NCBI RefSeq assembly: GCF_004514475.2
Contig: NZ_MYFO02000015.1
Span: 124,001 to 188,000, forward strand
Direction: 5' to 3'
Source of the DNA: Paenibacillus athensensis
GTDB taxonomy: Bacteria > Bacillota > Bacilli > Paenibacillales > NBRC-103111
Length of the DNA: 64,000 nt
A program made the position numbers and the translations under genes. This document shows positions 9,553-17,725 of this stretch, in pieces (positions within the stretch are counted from its first letter, which is position 1; every line of letters begins with the position of its first letter). The notes beneath the pieces were generated by a model. That model was not told where the DNA came from. It saw only the letters and a program-made list of their open reading frames with translations, and ran no database searches.

Positions 9553-9723
9553 CCTGAGGATTTCAAAACAGACAGTGTCGCTGAGGATTTTCTGAAGCCA
9601 TTCATCGAATACTACCGACTACAAGTGTTTTCCTTTGCTTCAGAGTGGAAGAACACGTTCGGGTACAAAGTGAAGGAAGCAGGGCTGTATTTTGCTGGAC
9701 TCGGGCATTATGTGATGTTGTAG
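9553..9723 (+). pseudogene. Orphan coding-like fragment
   Basis: An open frame without a start at about 9551-9723 encodes roughly 57 residues ending EAGLYFAGLGHYVML. It has balanced composition and looks like the 3' end of a lost gene joined to the integrase remnant. The family is not recognised. From 9724 to 9960 there is no gene. Confidence 0.3.
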
Positions 9724-9877
9724 ATCGACTCGGGATTGTTATCTAATTAACAATTAAAAGAGGGAATCCTTGTAGGATTTTTTACAGTGCACGTGCCTTA
9801 GACGCATTAAATCTCTGGCGCGCTCCCCAATAGTATACATCCAAAACTGTTCTTTTGATCAACTTTTTTAATACCTA

Positions 9878-9898
9878 AAAAAGTGATACCATTTCCAA
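9878..9898 (+). promoter_or_regulatory. Candidate YesN-type regulator box (copy 1)
   Basis: AAAAAGTGATACCATTTCCAA lies upstream of the response-regulator gene and recurs as AAAAAGTGATACCCTTTACAA at 12629-12649, upstream of the solute-binding lipoprotein gene (19 of 21 bases identical). The position before both transcription units suggests a binding site for the response regulator (autoregulation plus target activation); this is inference. Confidence 0.5.
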
Positions 9899-9899
9899 C

Positions 9900-9915
9900 A
9901 TGTAAGTCCTTACAT
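9900..9915. promoter_or_regulatory. Perfect inverted repeat upstream of response regulator
   Basis: ATGTAAG-TC-CTTACAT, a perfect 7-bp palindrome with a 2-base centre, directly follows the shared box and lies 45 bases before the GTG start. It could be an operator; no factor is identified. Confidence 0.35.
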
Positions 9916-9960
9916 TTACCGGGCCGAAGGTTTATTTTTAAAGGAGAGATCAGATTAGAG

Positions 9961-10749
9961 GTGAAATCTCAAGTGAAAAAGCACAAAATGATCATTGTGG
10001 ATGACGAAGTGGAGACGAGGGACGCCCTTTTTCACTACTTTCCTTGGGATGAGCTGGGCTTCGATATTGTCGAACGGTTCAAGAACGGCAGGGAGGCGCT
10101 CGAATATCTGGTCAGCTGCCCCGATGAGATCGACGTCGTATTCAGCGACATCAAGATGCCCGTCATGACGGGGATCGAACTTGCCAAGGAGCTGTTCGAG
10201 CGAAAGTCGAAGGCCAAAGTCATCTTGCTGAGCGGCTATGCGGATTTTTCTTTTGCCCGGCAGGCGATGATTTACGGAGTCAAAGACTATATCCTAAAGC
10301 CCGCCAAATACGCCGAGTTGATGGAAGTGTTCGGCCGGATAAAGGCCGAAATGGATGCGGACGCCTCCGAACCTCCGGCCGAGCCGCATAAAGACGACGC
10401 CGAACCGAAGGAGTATAACTACGATGAAGAAGTGATCGCCGCGGTGAAGGCGTATCTCGAAACGCACTATAAAGACGCCACCCTTAAGGAAGCGGCCCGA
10501 TTGGTACGGATGAATACCAGTTACCTGAGCAATTTTTTCAAGCTGAAGACCGGACAGAACTTTTATCAATATTTATTGGCGGTGCGGATGAATAAAGCCT
10601 CGGATCAGTTGAAGGATATCCACAATAAAATTTACGACGTCAGCTACAACGTGGGCTACAGCAATCCGAAAAACTTCACGCGGGCGTTCAAGAGCCACTT
10701 CGGCATAACGCCGATGGAATTCAGGAGGGGTTCGGAACATGAAAATTGA
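9961..10749 (+). CDS. YesN-like response regulator with AraC-type DNA-binding domain
   Basis: A 262-residue response regulator. The receiver domain (about 10-125) has the acidic pair in IIVDDEVE, phospho-acceptor Asp63 (VVFSDIKMP) and the Lys in KDYILKPAKY. A short acidic linker leads to two AraC-type helix-turn-helix motifs (about 165-260: LKEAARLVRMNTSYLSNFF, then IYDVSYNVGYSNPKNF). The GTG at 9961 follows AAGGAGAG at a slightly long spacing; the frame extends back to an ATG at 9883, but that lies within the regulatory box. It overlaps the sensor kinase gene by 11 bp. It probably activates the adjacent sugar ABC transporter genes when an external oligosaccharide is sensed. Confidence 0.92.
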   Translation: MKSQVKKHKMIIVDDEVETRDALFHYFPWDELGFDIVERFKNGREALEYLVSCPDEIDVVFSDIKMPVMTGIELAKELFERKSKAKVILLSGYADFSFARQAMIYGVKDYILKPAKYAELMEVFGRIKAEMDADASEPPAEPHKDDAEPKEYNYDEEVIAAVKAYLETHYKDATLKEAARLVRMNTSYLSNFFKLKTGQNFYQYLLAVRMNKASDQLKDIHNKIYDVSYNVGYSNPKNFTRAFKSHFGITPMEFRRGSEHEN

Positions 10750-12592
10750 GAACTACAACCGAAACCGGATCCTGATCCAGAATCTGAAGAACCTGCTTGT
10801 GATCATCCTGCTGCCGCTGGTCATTCTGGGCTCCCTTTCGATCTTTATCACCCAGCGGTACATCAAGGACGAGGTCAATAAAAACAACGAGATTCTGCTC
10901 AAGCAGGCCAGCGACAAAATCGATCTCATCATCGCCGAACTCGATACGCTGAGCCTGAATTTCAGCGTGAATCCGAACACCATCGTGCCGCTGAAGCGCA
11001 TCTTCAACCAGCCGACGCTGACTTACGATGACAACAATATTTTTACCATCATCAAAAGCTATATCGAATCGTCTTCCCATGTGAAGCCGTATATCCATTC
11101 GATCTTCATTTATTATAAAAACGACCAGAACCGGCTCATCTCCTCGATCGGGATGGGCCTCGTCGACCTTCAGAATATTTACGAAACGGCGTGGTACAAA
11201 AGCTTCATCGCCAACCCGTCGACGCAGGGAATCTGGAGCGAAGTCGGCTTTCTTCAGGAGGATATGCTGGGCCGGCAGGAGAAGGTTCTGACGCTTTACA
11301 AGAACTTGTTTACGGCCGGAGTCGACGAATCCGACGGTGTCATCATGCTCAACATCAAAACCGATTACATGGAGCAGATTTTGAACAGCGCCGCGAGCTA
11401 CCCCGATCAGGGGCTTGTCGTCATCAACGAGAAGGGCGTTCCGATCGTAGCCAACAACATCCCATCGTCCATCCGAAGCGGGGATATCGCCAATTTTCAG
11501 AAGGACAACCGTCCATTCTTCACCTATAACGCTAACGGCAAAGCCTATACGATCTCCAAATACGGTTCGGAAAAATACAGCTGGAATTATCTGTCGATCA
11601 TGCCGAACAATGTGCTGTTCGAGGTGCCCCAGAAGCTGCTGGAGATTTCCGTCGCCCTCCTGATTGCGTCTCTGCTGCTCGGGGTCCTGCTGGCCGTGTA
11701 TGAAACGCGCCACAATTACCTGAGCTTTATGAAAATAATAAAAATTCTGAATTCCGCAAGGGAAGGAGAGACCATCCCTTCGGCGATTTCCCGGGTGAAG
11801 GACGAGCACGGCTATCTCATCCAAAGCATTATCAAGACTTTTATCGAGCAGAACTACTTGAAAATGCAGCTGTCCGAACGCAAATACAAAATGAAGGTCA
11901 TGGAAATGCTCGCTCTGCAAGCCCAGATCAACCCGCATTTCCTATACAACACGCTGAATACGATCAGCTGGAAATCGATTGCGCTCACCAAGAAGCCGAA
12001 TGAAGTCAGCTCCATGATCGAGAATCTGTCGACGATTCTGAAGTATTCGCTCAGCAACTCCAACCAGACCGTGACCGTGGAAGAAGAGATCTATTATACG
12101 AAGTGCTATCTGGATATTCAGTCCGTGCGGTACCGGAACCAGTTCGAGGTGCGGTGGGAATACAAGGAGGACATCAAGCACCTGCACATCATGAAGCTGC
12201 TGCTTCAACCGCTCATTGAAAACAGCATTTACCACGGGATCAAGGAGAAGGAAGGACCGGGCACCATCGTCATCAAGCTTGTCATGGATCGTCCCTATTT
12301 GAAAATCTGGCTGCTGGACGACGGATTGGGAATCCCGCCCGAAAGGCTGTCCGAGATCCGGACCATGCTCAGGAAGGAAGAGGATTACACCAAAACCGAG
12401 CATATCGGGCTTTTCAACGTGAATAAAAGATTGATCCTCACCTACGGCGAAGATTACGGCGTCAAGATAAGGAGCGTTTACCGCAAGGGGACGGCGATCT
12501 ACATCCGCATCCCGATCGACAGCTTTATCGAGATGAATCAAGAAGCCGCCGAAAAGTACCAGGAAGCGCTTGCCCGGAACCATTATTTTTAA
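10739..12592 (+). CDS. YesM-like sensor histidine kinase
   Basis: A 617-residue membrane kinase, the partner of the preceding regulator. There is a transmembrane segment at about 20-40 (VIILLPLVILGSLSIFI), an extracellular dCache-like sensor region to about 298, a second segment at about 300-325, a HAMP-like linker, a His_kinase domain with phospho-acceptor His400 in QINPHFLYNTLN, and a HATPase with ENSIYHG and DDGLGI and a GLFNVNKRL box. This architecture is the Lyt/Yes family normally dedicated to sugar transporters. Its ATG lies inside the end of the regulator gene and is preceded by AGGAGGGG. Confidence 0.93.
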   Translation: MKIENYNRNRILIQNLKNLLVIILLPLVILGSLSIFITQRYIKDEVNKNNEILLKQASDKIDLIIAELDTLSLNFSVNPNTIVPLKRIFNQPTLTYDDNNIFTIIKSYIESSSHVKPYIHSIFIYYKNDQNRLISSIGMGLVDLQNIYETAWYKSFIANPSTQGIWSEVGFLQEDMLGRQEKVLTLYKNLFTAGVDESDGVIMLNIKTDYMEQILNSAASYPDQGLVVINEKGVPIVANNIPSSIRSGDIANFQKDNRPFFTYNANGKAYTISKYGSEKYSWNYLSIMPNNVLFEVPQKLLEISVALLIASLLLGVLLAVYETRHNYLSFMKIIKILNSAREGETIPSAISRVKDEHGYLIQSIIKTFIEQNYLKMQLSERKYKMKVMEMLALQAQINPHFLYNTLNTISWKSIALTKKPNEVSSMIENLSTILKYSLSNSNQTVTVEEEIYYTKCYLDIQSVRYRNQFEVRWEYKEDIKHLHIMKLLLQPLIENSIYHGIKEKEGPGTIVIKLVMDRPYLKIWLLDDGLGIPPERLSEIRTMLRKEEDYTKTEHIGLFNVNKRLILTYGEDYGVKIRSVYRKGTAIYIRIPIDSFIEMNQEAAEKYQEALARNHYF

Positions 12593-12628
12593 AATCCAAA
12601 TTATTCATACCCCGCAGCCAAGATGGCG

Positions 12629-12649
12629 AAAAAGTGATACCCTTTACAA
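12629..12649 (+). promoter_or_regulatory. Candidate YesN-type regulator box (copy 2)
   Basis: AAAAAGTGATACCCTTTACAA, nearly identical to 9878-9898. It lies 35 bases upstream of a TATAAT at 12684-12689 that lacks a good -35 hexamer at the standard distance, the arrangement expected of an activator-dependent promoter. Confidence 0.5.
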
Positions 12650-12683
12650 ATTTGCATGCCTTTTTTGTTGCCGGGAGACTACC

Positions 12684-12717
12684 TATAATAAAAAAGTACC
12701 CAACGGAAGCGCTTTCA
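12684..12717 (+). promoter_or_regulatory. -10 element and CcpA cre-like site before binding-protein gene
   Basis: A TATAAT hexamer (12684-12689) is followed by CGGAAGCGCTTTCA (12704-12717), which matches the symmetrical cre sequence TGAAAGCGCTTTCA at 12 of 14 positions. A cre just after the transcription start would block transcription when glucose is present. Motif-based inference. Confidence 0.6.
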
Positions 12718-12746
12718 AAATTATGAAAATGAAGGGGAGAAAAAGA

Positions 12747-14102
12747 TTGAAAAAGAAAAAGTTTTCATTCTCGCTGACGATTGTTCTGGTTCTGATCGCT
12801 AGCCTCATTGCCGCATGTTCTAACGGCAGCAAGGGAGCGACGAACACCGCTGCACCGACTACAGGAGCAACAACGGCTACGCCGAGCTCGAATAATCCGA
12901 AAGACGTAACACTGCGGTTCAGCTGGTGGGGCGCGCAGGACCGCAACAAGGCGACACTCGAGGCTATCGACCTGTACATGAAGAAGAATCCGGGCGTCAA
13001 AATCCAGGGCGAATACATGGACTACAACGGCTTCTATGAAAAATTGGTAGCCCAATTGTCCGGAGGCACCGCTCCCGACATCATCCAGATCGTCGACCGC
13101 TGGTTCCTCGACCTGGCTGGCCAGAAGCCGTTCCTTCTGGATCTGGATACGCAAAAGAGCATTGATTTTAGCACCGTCGATCCTGAATTCATGAAGACGC
13201 AGTTGTTTAACGGCAAGAAGGTAGGCTTCCCGACCGGTCTTCAAGGCGGCGTTCTGCTTTACAACAAAGCCTTCTTCAAGAAATTCGGCATTCCGGAAGA
13301 TACGGTTTGGACCTGGGATAACCTGATTGAGTGGGGCAAGAAAGTACAAGCTCAGGATAAAAACTCCTACTTGTTCTCCACCGACTCCGACGAGCTCGAC
13401 ACTCTGCTAAGAACTTACCAGAAGCAGCTGACCGGCAACCAGTGGATCAAGGACGATTACTCGTTTGGCTGGACCAAGGACGACATGGTCAAAATGCTTA
13501 CGTTCACCAAGTCCCTGTTCGACCAAGGCGTAACCGAGCCGCTGGCCAAAGCAATCCTGTACAAGAACAAATCGAACGAAAACCCGGCCTGGATCAAAGG
13601 CACCCTGGGTATGCAGTACAAATTCATTTCCCTGATTCCGAACTACCTGAAAATCAAGGAACACGAGCTTGGCGTTGCCGCGCTTCCTGTCGGAAACGGC
13701 ATGAAGGATACGGGCGTATACACCGGTTCCACGCTTCTTCTTTCGATTAACGCAGCCAGCAAGAATGCGGAAGAAGCGGCGAAGTTCATCAACTGGATGA
13801 GCAACGATCCGGAAGCCATCGGCATCCTTGGCACAACCCGCGGCGTACCGGCAACGCAAAAAGCCAGAGATCTTCTGCTGAAGGATAACAAGATCGATCC
13901 GCTGGTCAACCAAGCGCTTGAAACCGCTTTGAAAACCTCCAGTAAAGTACTACCGGACAACGCAGTCAGCCAGAACCAGGAGCTGTACAAGATCTGGACG
14001 GATACGCTGGATCAAGTCGGTTACGGCAAAATGACTCCGGAGCAGGCGACGGACGAACTGATCAAGCAGTTTGACGCGAAATTAAAGACGCTTAAGAAAT
14101 AA
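12747..14102 (+). CDS. Sugar ABC transporter solute-binding lipoprotein
   Basis: A 451-residue family-1 extracellular solute-binding protein. The signal peptide has a Lys-rich start, a hydrophobic core and lipobox SLIAAC with acylated Cys24, followed by a Ser/Thr/Ala linker and a mature domain (RFSWWGAQDRNKATLEAI, then GGTAPDIIQIVDRW). The TTG at 12747 is favoured because AAGGGGAG precedes it at the right distance and it gives a standard signal peptide; ATGs at 12723 and 12729 would overlap that site. It would capture an oligosaccharide and deliver it to the two downstream permeases. No ATPase gene is present, so a shared MsmX-type ATPase is likely, as is common in this group. Confidence 0.93.
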   Translation: MKKKKFSFSLTIVLVLIASLIAACSNGSKGATNTAAPTTGATTATPSSNNPKDVTLRFSWWGAQDRNKATLEAIDLYMKKNPGVKIQGEYMDYNGFYEKLVAQLSGGTAPDIIQIVDRWFLDLAGQKPFLLDLDTQKSIDFSTVDPEFMKTQLFNGKKVGFPTGLQGGVLLYNKAFFKKFGIPEDTVWTWDNLIEWGKKVQAQDKNSYLFSTDSDELDTLLRTYQKQLTGNQWIKDDYSFGWTKDDMVKMLTFTKSLFDQGVTEPLAKAILYKNKSNENPAWIKGTLGMQYKFISLIPNYLKIKEHELGVAALPVGNGMKDTGVYTGSTLLLSINAASKNAEEAAKFINWMSNDPEAIGILGTTRGVPATQKARDLLLKDNKIDPLVNQALETALKTSSKVLPDNAVSQNQELYKIWTDTLDQVGYGKMTPEQATDELIKQFDAKLKTLKK

Positions 14103-14132
14103 AGGCTTAACAGATCTAACCATACAAAAAGC

Positions 14133-14173
14133 AAACGCGTAAGGGCGTTCGATCAGGCCGCCCTTGCCCGTTT
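14133..14173 (+). terminator. Intercistronic stem-loop after binding-protein gene
   Basis: AAGGGCG (14141-14147) pairs with CGCCCTT (14159-14165), and outer AAACG (14133-14137) pairs with CGTTT (14169-14173). Such a structure between binding-protein and permease genes usually protects the upstream mRNA or attenuates the downstream genes, giving more binding protein than permease. Confidence 0.5.
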
Positions 14174-14226
14174 GTGATATTCAATCGCGATAGGAATGAA
14201 CATTAACCAAAAAGTAGGTGCTGTAT

Positions 14227-15168
14227 GTGAAAACCGAAGAGGCTTTGCAACAACCGCACACCATTACACATCTGCACAAAGCTGCCAAGAAAAACTACCA
14301 ATATGTAGGATTTTTATATATTGCGCCCTGGCTGCTGGGCTTTCTTATTCTTGAACTATACCCGCTGCTGGCTTCGCTTTATTATTCGTTTACGGATTTC
14401 TCGCCGCTGAAGGCCGCAAGCTTCGTAGGTTTGGATAATTACAAGCATATGTTTACGGATGACAGGGATTTCTGGAATTCCGCCACGGTCACCCTGAAGT
14501 GGGTTATTATCGCTGTACCGCTCAAGCTGCTTGCCGCGCTGGCGGTCGCGATGCTGTTAAACCGAAACTTAAAGCACATCAATTTTTATAGAGCACTTTA
14601 TTACCTGCCTTCCATTTTTGCCGGGAGTGTGGCGGTTTCGATATTATGGCGTTTTCTGTTTATGTCGGAGGGCTTGGTCAACCAGATTCTGGCCGTCGTA
14701 CACATCGATCCGGTCAACTGGCTTGGAGACCCGAAGTACGCGCTTTATACGGTCGGCCTGGTCAATATGTGGCAGTTCGGAACGTCCATGGTTTTGTTTC
14801 TGGCCGGCTTGAAGCAGATTTCTCCGGAATTGTACGAGGCGGGAAAAATCGACGGCACGAATGTATTCCAAAAGTTTTTCTCGATTACGCTGCCGATGCT
14901 GACTCCCGTCATTTTGTTTAACCTGATCATGCAGACGATCAACGCGTTCCAGGACTTTACGACGCCGTTTACGATCACCAAGGGCGGTCCGGCGAAAGCG
15001 ACCTATCTGTTCTCCATGCTGATTTACGACAATGGCTTCCGTTTTACCAAAATGGGCTATGCGTCCGCCCTGTCGTGGGTCTTGTTCCTTGTCATTATTA
15101 TTCTGACGGCAATCGTGTTCAAGTCATCCCGGTACTGGGCACATTACGAGGATGGTGACAACCGATGA
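14227..15168 (+). CDS. Sugar ABC transporter permease (MalF/LplB type)
   Basis: A 313-residue membrane protein with about six hydrophobic segments. It has the family signature near residues 195-225 (SPELYEAGKIDGTN, then FFSITLPML), the loop that docks the ATPase. GTG at 14227 is chosen because GTAGGTG sits six bases upstream; a GTG at 14218 overlaps that site. The stop overlaps the next gene's ATG by four bases. It forms the translocation pore with the following permease. Confidence 0.93.
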   Translation: MKTEEALQQPHTITHLHKAAKKNYQYVGFLYIAPWLLGFLILELYPLLASLYYSFTDFSPLKAASFVGLDNYKHMFTDDRDFWNSATVTLKWVIIAVPLKLLAALAVAMLLNRNLKHINFYRALYYLPSIFAGSVAVSILWRFLFMSEGLVNQILAVVHIDPVNWLGDPKYALYTVGLVNMWQFGTSMVLFLAGLKQISPELYEAGKIDGTNVFQKFFSITLPMLTPVILFNLIMQTINAFQDFTTPFTITKGGPAKATYLFSMLIYDNGFRFTKMGYASALSWVLFLVIIILTAIVFKSSRYWAHYEDGDNR

Positions 15169-15995
15169 AATTACGCACGCTCGGGCTTTATGCCATTCTG
15201 ACCGTGATCGGCGTTATTCTTATTTATCCGCTGATCTGGATGTTCTTCGGCTCCTTTAAAACGACGATGGAGATTCTGACTTCCATCCGGCTGTTTCCTT
15301 CCAAGTTTATTCTGGAGGGCTACAAGCTCGGCTGGGAGGGCAGCGGCCAATTTACCTTCGGCCATTTTATGAGGAATACGTTCACCATGGTGGTGCCGAC
15401 CGTTGTTTTTACATCATTTTCCAGTATCATCGTCGCTTACGGATTTGCCCGGTTCCGCTTTCCTTTGAATAAGCTGCTCTTCGCCATGATGCTGGCGACG
15501 CTGATGCTGCCGCCGACGGTGGTCATTATCCCGCGGTATTTGCTGTTCCAGAATCTCGGATTCCTGGATACGTACCTGCCCTTCATCGTGCCCGCCATCC
15601 TCGGGGGCTCGCCCTTCTATATCTTTATGCAGTACCAGTTTCTGCGCGGCCTGCCGAAAGAGCTGGACGAGTCCGCCGTTATGGACGGCGCGAACTCCTT
15701 CATAATCCTGACCCGCATCCTGCTGCCGTTAAGCGTTCCTGCGATGATTTCCGCCGCCCTGTTCAACTTCATGTGGGCGTGGAACGAGTTCTTCAGCGTT
15801 CTGATCTATATCAGCAGCGTGGAAAAATATACGGTTTCGCTCGCCCTGCGCATGATGATGGACATCGACGCCGCGACCACCTGGAACCAGATCATGGCCA
15901 TGTCCGTGGTAAGTATGCTTCCTTGCCTGTTGTTTTTCTTCTTCGCTCAGCGGTTCTTCGTCGAGGGAATCGCGAAGACGGGGATCAAGGGCTGA
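15165..15995 (+). CDS. Sugar ABC transporter permease (MalG/AraQ type)
   Basis: A 276-residue partner permease. Six hydrophobic segments are visible, with the ATPase-contact motif LPKELDESAVMDGANS then ILLPLSVPAM at about residues 160-190 and the usual C-terminal GIAKTGIKG. It starts at an ATG overlapping the previous stop (ATGA) and is followed after 35 bp by the first barrel-type glycosidase gene, which suggests one operon. Confidence 0.93.
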   Translation: MKLRTLGLYAILTVIGVILIYPLIWMFFGSFKTTMEILTSIRLFPSKFILEGYKLGWEGSGQFTFGHFMRNTFTMVVPTVVFTSFSSIIVAYGFARFRFPLNKLLFAMMLATLMLPPTVVIIPRYLLFQNLGFLDTYLPFIVPAILGGSPFYIFMQYQFLRGLPKELDESAVMDGANSFIILTRILLPLSVPAMISAALFNFMWAWNEFFSVLIYISSVEKYTVSLALRMMMDIDAATTWNQIMAMSVVSMLPCLLFFFFAQRFFVEGIAKTGIKG

Positions 15996-16030
15996 GGCTC
16001 AATACAATAAATTCAGGATGAGGTATCGGA

Positions 16031-17701
16031 ATGAACGTAATGGACTTTAGAGGCTTGGAGTTCCACCATCGCCGGATGTGGAGCTGGAAGGACGTCGATC
16101 AGGCGCTGGATTTTATCGAGCGGTTCGACATGAATGCCCTGATTTTTCACCAGACGAATTTATCGGAATACATCGTGCTACCGAAGGCCTATTTCAGCGA
16201 AGAAATTTTGTGGGAGCGTTGGCCGGTCTGGTATGTGACGGTGGCGACTTACCGGTCCTTTATAAAGGAAGTCACCCGTAGGGCCAAGAAGCGGGGCATT
16301 CAATTTTTTCTCGAAATGAAGGAAATTTGGTACCCGGAAGGACTGCTGGAGGTTTACCCGGAGCTTAAAAACGCCAGAGGCCAGATCTGCCCGACGGATC
16401 CGTTCTGGTTCGATTTCCTGCGCGTCAAAATGGAGGAACTGATGGAGTCGTTCCCGGACATTTCGGGGGCGATCATCAGTCCGGCTACGAGGGAAAGCAA
16501 GGTATCCATCTCTAAAAAGACCTGCGACTGCGAACGCTGCCAGAACGCCGATCCGAATGCGTGGTACCGGGAGTTTATCGATTCCGTCTATCAGCCGCTT
16601 GCCAAACAGGGAAAAACGCTGGTCATCCGCGACTTCGCGTATTCGAAAGAACACCAGAATGCGGTCATCGAGGCGGCGGGAGCCGTTTCCCGGGATATCG
16701 TGATCGGCCTCAAGAACGTGCCGCACGATTTCTGGCCGACGTATCCGCACAACCCGAAGCTCGGCAACACCCAGGGCTTAACCCAATGGGCGGAGTTCGA
16801 CTCATGGGGCCAGTACTACGGCCAAGGGGCATTTCCAGCCAGTCTCGTCGAAGACATGCAGAACCGCATCCGGCACTGCCGCAGCAAAGGCGTAACCGGC
16901 ACCTGGTTCCGCACGGACCTCGAGTGGATCGACGAAACCAACAATTTCAACAATTTCAATACGCTCAATCTCATTGCGGCCGCGATGCTGAGCTCCGATC
17001 CCGACCAGGATCTGGACAACGTCTACCGTGCCTGGACGGAATACGGCCTGTACTCGGGCTTTACTCCGTCGACGGAAACGGGAGCGCCTGTCGTGCCGGC
17101 GGCGCCGGATGCGATGGAGAAGCTGAAAGCTTTTATGAAGGCGGGCTCGTCGGTGATGGAGAAGGCGCTGTACGTGAAGGGGCACGTGTTCAACTACAGC
17201 AGCCAGTATTCGCAGTCGATCAGCAGCATCCACAATATCATGCATGTGTGGCATGAGCGGGAGCAGTGGGATCCGGGCTCGTCGAAGAACCTGGAGCCGA
17301 CCGAGGAGAACTTGAAGGCGATATTTGCCGAGAAGCGGGAGGCCGTAGAGGAGGCCGAGTGCCTGCGCTCGATTCTTCAGCCGGAGACGCTGGGGCTGCC
17401 GGACGCTTTTGTCAAGGAAATCGGGGAGATGCTCGACTTGTACCCTTACTATGCAAAGGGCTACGAGCTTTCGGCGCACGCCTATTTCATGGCGAAGCGG
17501 GCTCTGCAGACCAGGAATGCGGCCGATATCGAAGCCGCCATAGAAAACGCGAACAAGTTGGACGCGTTCCGTAAGGAACTTGAAAGCCGCTTCGAGGGTA
17601 CCTATTATCCGCATTACGTTTACTGGATGATGGATCCGGACCGCCTGCGCCAGCTTGCCGAGGATGTCTGCAGCAAGATGAACCAGGCGATCAAGGTTTG
17701 A
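16031..17701 (+). CDS. Putative barrel-type glycosidase, paralogue 1
   Basis: A 556-residue soluble protein without signal peptide, so probably cytosolic. The N-terminal half looks like a TIM-barrel hydrolase of the GH67/GH115/DUF4838 kind (DQALDFIERFDMNALIFH, CPTDPFWFDF, SPATRESK, LVIRDFAY, VIGLKNVP); the C-terminal third is helical. A C-x-C-x2-C motif (Cys165, Cys167, Cys170 in TCDCERC) resembles the Cys-rich loop of some DUF4838-type proteins and may bind metal. It shares all these landmarks with the gene at 24182-25876. The exact family and substrate are not recognised; operon context points to processing of imported decorated xylo-oligosaccharides. RBS GGATGAGG precedes the ATG. Confidence 0.7.
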   Translation: MNVMDFRGLEFHHRRMWSWKDVDQALDFIERFDMNALIFHQTNLSEYIVLPKAYFSEEILWERWPVWYVTVATYRSFIKEVTRRAKKRGIQFFLEMKEIWYPEGLLEVYPELKNARGQICPTDPFWFDFLRVKMEELMESFPDISGAIISPATRESKVSISKKTCDCERCQNADPNAWYREFIDSVYQPLAKQGKTLVIRDFAYSKEHQNAVIEAAGAVSRDIVIGLKNVPHDFWPTYPHNPKLGNTQGLTQWAEFDSWGQYYGQGAFPASLVEDMQNRIRHCRSKGVTGTWFRTDLEWIDETNNFNNFNTLNLIAAAMLSSDPDQDLDNVYRAWTEYGLYSGFTPSTETGAPVVPAAPDAMEKLKAFMKAGSSVMEKALYVKGHVFNYSSQYSQSISSIHNIMHVWHEREQWDPGSSKNLEPTEENLKAIFAEKREAVEEAECLRSILQPETLGLPDAFVKEIGEMLDLYPYYAKGYELSAHAYFMAKRALQTRNAADIEAAIENANKLDAFRKELESRFEGTYYPHYVYWMMDPDRLRQLAEDVCSKMNQAIKV

Positions 17702-17725
17702 AGTCGGACGGGAGGAGAGCTGCTT

